NCBI RefSeq assembly: GCF_017309385.1
Contig: NZ_JAFJMJ010000002.1
Coordinates: forward strand, 1,674,001 to 1,738,000
Origin: Amycolatopsis sp. 195334CR
GTDB taxonomy: Bacteria > Actinomycetota > Actinomycetes > Mycobacteriales > Pseudonocardiaceae
Direction of reading: 5' to 3'
DNA length: 64,000 bases
The notes below the pieces were generated by a model, which was not told the origin of the DNA, searched no databases, and worked only from the letters and a program-made list of their open reading frames with translations. A program made the translations under genes and the position numbers. Positions 62,643 through 64,000 of this stretch are shown piece after piece. How positions within the stretch are numbered: the first letter of the stretch is position 1; each line of letters begins with the position of its first letter.

Positions 62643-63725
62643 ATGACTGATCAGCACACCGGCGTCGACACTGCCCAGCACACCGCGGTGATCGCCGGGG
62701 TCGATACCCATAAAGACACCCACACCGCCGCCGCGCTCGATCCTGTCGGCCGGGTACTGGGCACGCACACCTTCCCGGCCACCACCGCCGGCTACACCGC
62801 GCTGCGCACCTGGCTGGCCGGGTTCGGCACGGTGTCCGCGGCCGGTGTCGAGGGCACCGGTTCCTACGGCGCGGGCCTGGCCCGCTACCTGGCCGGCGAG
62901 GGTGTCACGGTGGTGGAGGTCAACCAGCCCGACCGGCATGCCCGCCGCCGCAAGGGAAAGACCGACACCCAGGACGCGATCAACACCGCCCGCGCCGTCC
63001 TGGCCGGCCACGCCGAGGCCACCCCCAAAGCCGGCACCGGGCCCGCCGCCGCGATCACCGCCCTGCGCACCGCGCTGACCAGCGCGGTCAAATCCCGCAC
63101 CGCCGCGCTCAACCAGCTCCACGCCCTGATCGTCACCGCCCCCGCCCCGCTACGCGAATCCTTGTCCGGCCTGACCGGCACAACCCTGATCAGGGCCTGC
63201 GCCCGGCTGCGCCCCGGCACCGACCTCACCAGCCCCGTCAACGCCACGAAAACCGCGCTCCGCCGCCTCGCCCGGCGCATCACCGACCTCACCACCGAGA
63301 TCACCGACGCCAAAACCGACCTGAACACCCTGACCCGCCAGGTCCTGCCCGCCACCACCGCCGTGTTCGGCGTCGGCCCCGACACCGCCGCCCAGCTCCT
63401 GGCCACCGCCGGAGACAACCCCGACCGCATCACCACCGAAGCCCAGTTCGCCCACCTCTGCGGCACCGCCCCGATCGACGCCAGCAGCGGCCGCAACAAC
63501 CGCCACCGCCTCAACCGCGGCGGCGACCGCCACGCCAACGCCGCCCTCCACCGAATAGTGATCGTCCGCCTGCGCCACTGCCCCCGCACCCGCGCCTACC
63601 TCGAACGACGCACCCGCGAAGGCCTCCCCAAACGACACATCATCCGCTGCCTCAAACGCTACGTCGCACGCGAAATCCACCGAACCATCACCACAGACAT
63701 GGCCAACCTCACAACAACCCCTTGA
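62643..63725 (+). CDS. IS110-family transposase (recombinase), copy 2
   Basis: A 360-residue protein, identical to copy 1 except Arg in place of Gly near residue 55 (TALRTWLAGFG). All DEDD-type acids and the C-terminal serine are retained. Arg is the likelier ancestral state in a helical segment, but this cannot be shown here. Confidence 0.93.
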   Translation: MTDQHTGVDTAQHTAVIAGVDTHKDTHTAAALDPVGRVLGTHTFPATTAGYTALRTWLAGFGTVSAAGVEGTGSYGAGLARYLAGEGVTVVEVNQPDRHARRRKGKTDTQDAINTARAVLAGHAEATPKAGTGPAAAITALRTALTSAVKSRTAALNQLHALIVTAPAPLRESLSGLTGTTLIRACARLRPGTDLTSPVNATKTALRRLARRITDLTTEITDAKTDLNTLTRQVLPATTAVFGVGPDTAAQLLATAGDNPDRITTEAQFAHLCGTAPIDASSGRNNRHRLNRGGDRHANAALHRIVIVRLRHCPRTRAYLERRTREGLPKRHIIRCLKRYVAREIHRTITTDMANLTTTP

Positions 63726-63789
63726 CCTCAATAGGAGCATCATTCACAGCGTGCGCCGGGGGCGGTGGGGGCTGTGGCATGCTGGGCCG

Positions 63790-64000
63790 GTGTTCGCCGG
63801 GATCGTGCTCGCGGGTGGTGAAGCCCGGCGCCTGGGGGGCGTGGACAAACCCATGCTCGAGGTCGGCGGCCGGTCGCTGCTCGGCGGCGTGCTGGCCGCG
63901 CTCGGCGACGCCGGCGCAGCGGACACCGTGGTCGTCGGACCGCCGCGCGACGGCCTGCCCGGGGTCCGCTGGGCGAGGGAGGACCCGCCCGGCGGTGGTC
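63790..64000 (+). CDS. mobA: Molybdenum cofactor guanylyltransferase MobA (3' partial)
   Basis: The first 70 residues are visible. AGIVLAGGEARRLGGVDKPM matches the nucleotidyltransferase start of MobA, with the GG and Lys that bind GTP. It attaches GMP to molybdopterin. GTG start; the window ends within the gene. Confidence 0.75.
   Translation, partial: MFAGIVLAGGEARRLGGVDKPMLEVGGRSLLGGVLAALGDAGAADTVVVGPPRDGLPGVRWAREDPPGGG

Larger units (their letters stand above)
62390..63742 (+). mobile_element. IS110-family insertion sequence, copy 2
   Basis: 1353 bp, the same length as copy 1 and about 99.6 percent identical by eye (about five differences). It sits in the same orientation at the same base of the same hairpin type. 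With copy 1 it forms a 52.6-kb direct repeat spanning mrf, acn and egt genes, open to homologous deletion. It cuts no gene. Confidence 0.92.

Overview
The window is GC-rich actinomycete DNA. The gene content fits the family Pseudonocardiaceae and most likely Amycolatopsis: many GTG starts and 4-bp GTGA/ATGA overlaps, a Corynebacteriales-type gcvH-garA-ftsR block, an ESX-type EsxA/PPE/EspG cassette, ergothioneine genes, Mrf, and long perfect hairpins after genes. The genus is an inference; no rRNA is present. Both ends cut genes: an XRE/TPR regulator on the left and mobA on the right.

Layout. 1-9.7 kb: regulators, an ABC exporter next to a TetR gene with an operator-like palindrome, and a meta-cleavage lower pathway (IclR regulator; hydratase, acetaldehyde dehydrogenase, aldolase), then a TetR gene with an MpaB-like oxygenase and an LLM oxidoreductase. 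9.7-11.1 kb: IS110 copy 1. 11.2-17 kb: a likely sphingolipid-degradation set (neutral ceramidase, MFS carrier, sphingosine-phosphate-lyase-like enzyme). 17-22 kb: a zinc-starvation region (His-rich protein; zinc-free S18, S14, L33, L28 diverging from mrf, L31, L32 and a methyltransferase over a Zur-like box). 22-28 kb: siroheme synthase and acyl-CoA genes. 28.5-33.3 kb: CDP-alcohol transferase, gcvH, garA, ftsR, a DUF151 nuclease, a second MerR gene and a tandem glycine riboswitch with no gene behind it. 33-42.5 kb: regulators, transporters, two CNNM/CorC proteins with a short leader ORF, and an acnR-like gene. 42.5-45.7 kb: ESX-associated operon with one frameshifted gene. 45.8-52.7 kb: amino-acid dehydrogenase with LysR, then egtABCD. 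52.8-62.3 kb: secreted peptidase, mgtC with a short leader ORF, aconitase, membrane proteins, an NlpC/P60 hydrolase. 62.4-63.7 kb: IS110 copy 2, then mobA.

The most notable signal is the IS110 pair. Both copies sit at the same place in the arm of the same hairpin family. Removing copy 1 restores a perfect 21-bp inverted repeat. The 253-nt leader before each transposase holds four short segments matching the target and donor flanks in the order expected of a bridge RNA, and joining the two ends of the element creates a -35/-10 promoter with 17-bp spacing. Other signals: two Mg-linked loci (CNNM/CorC and mgtC) are each preceded by an 18-codon ORF rich in Pro/Glu/Asp near its start; an AcnR-like box lies upstream of acnR and a weaker one upstream of the distant acn; the glycine riboswitch is orphaned; and an aldo-keto reductase homologue appears to have lost its catalytic tetrad.
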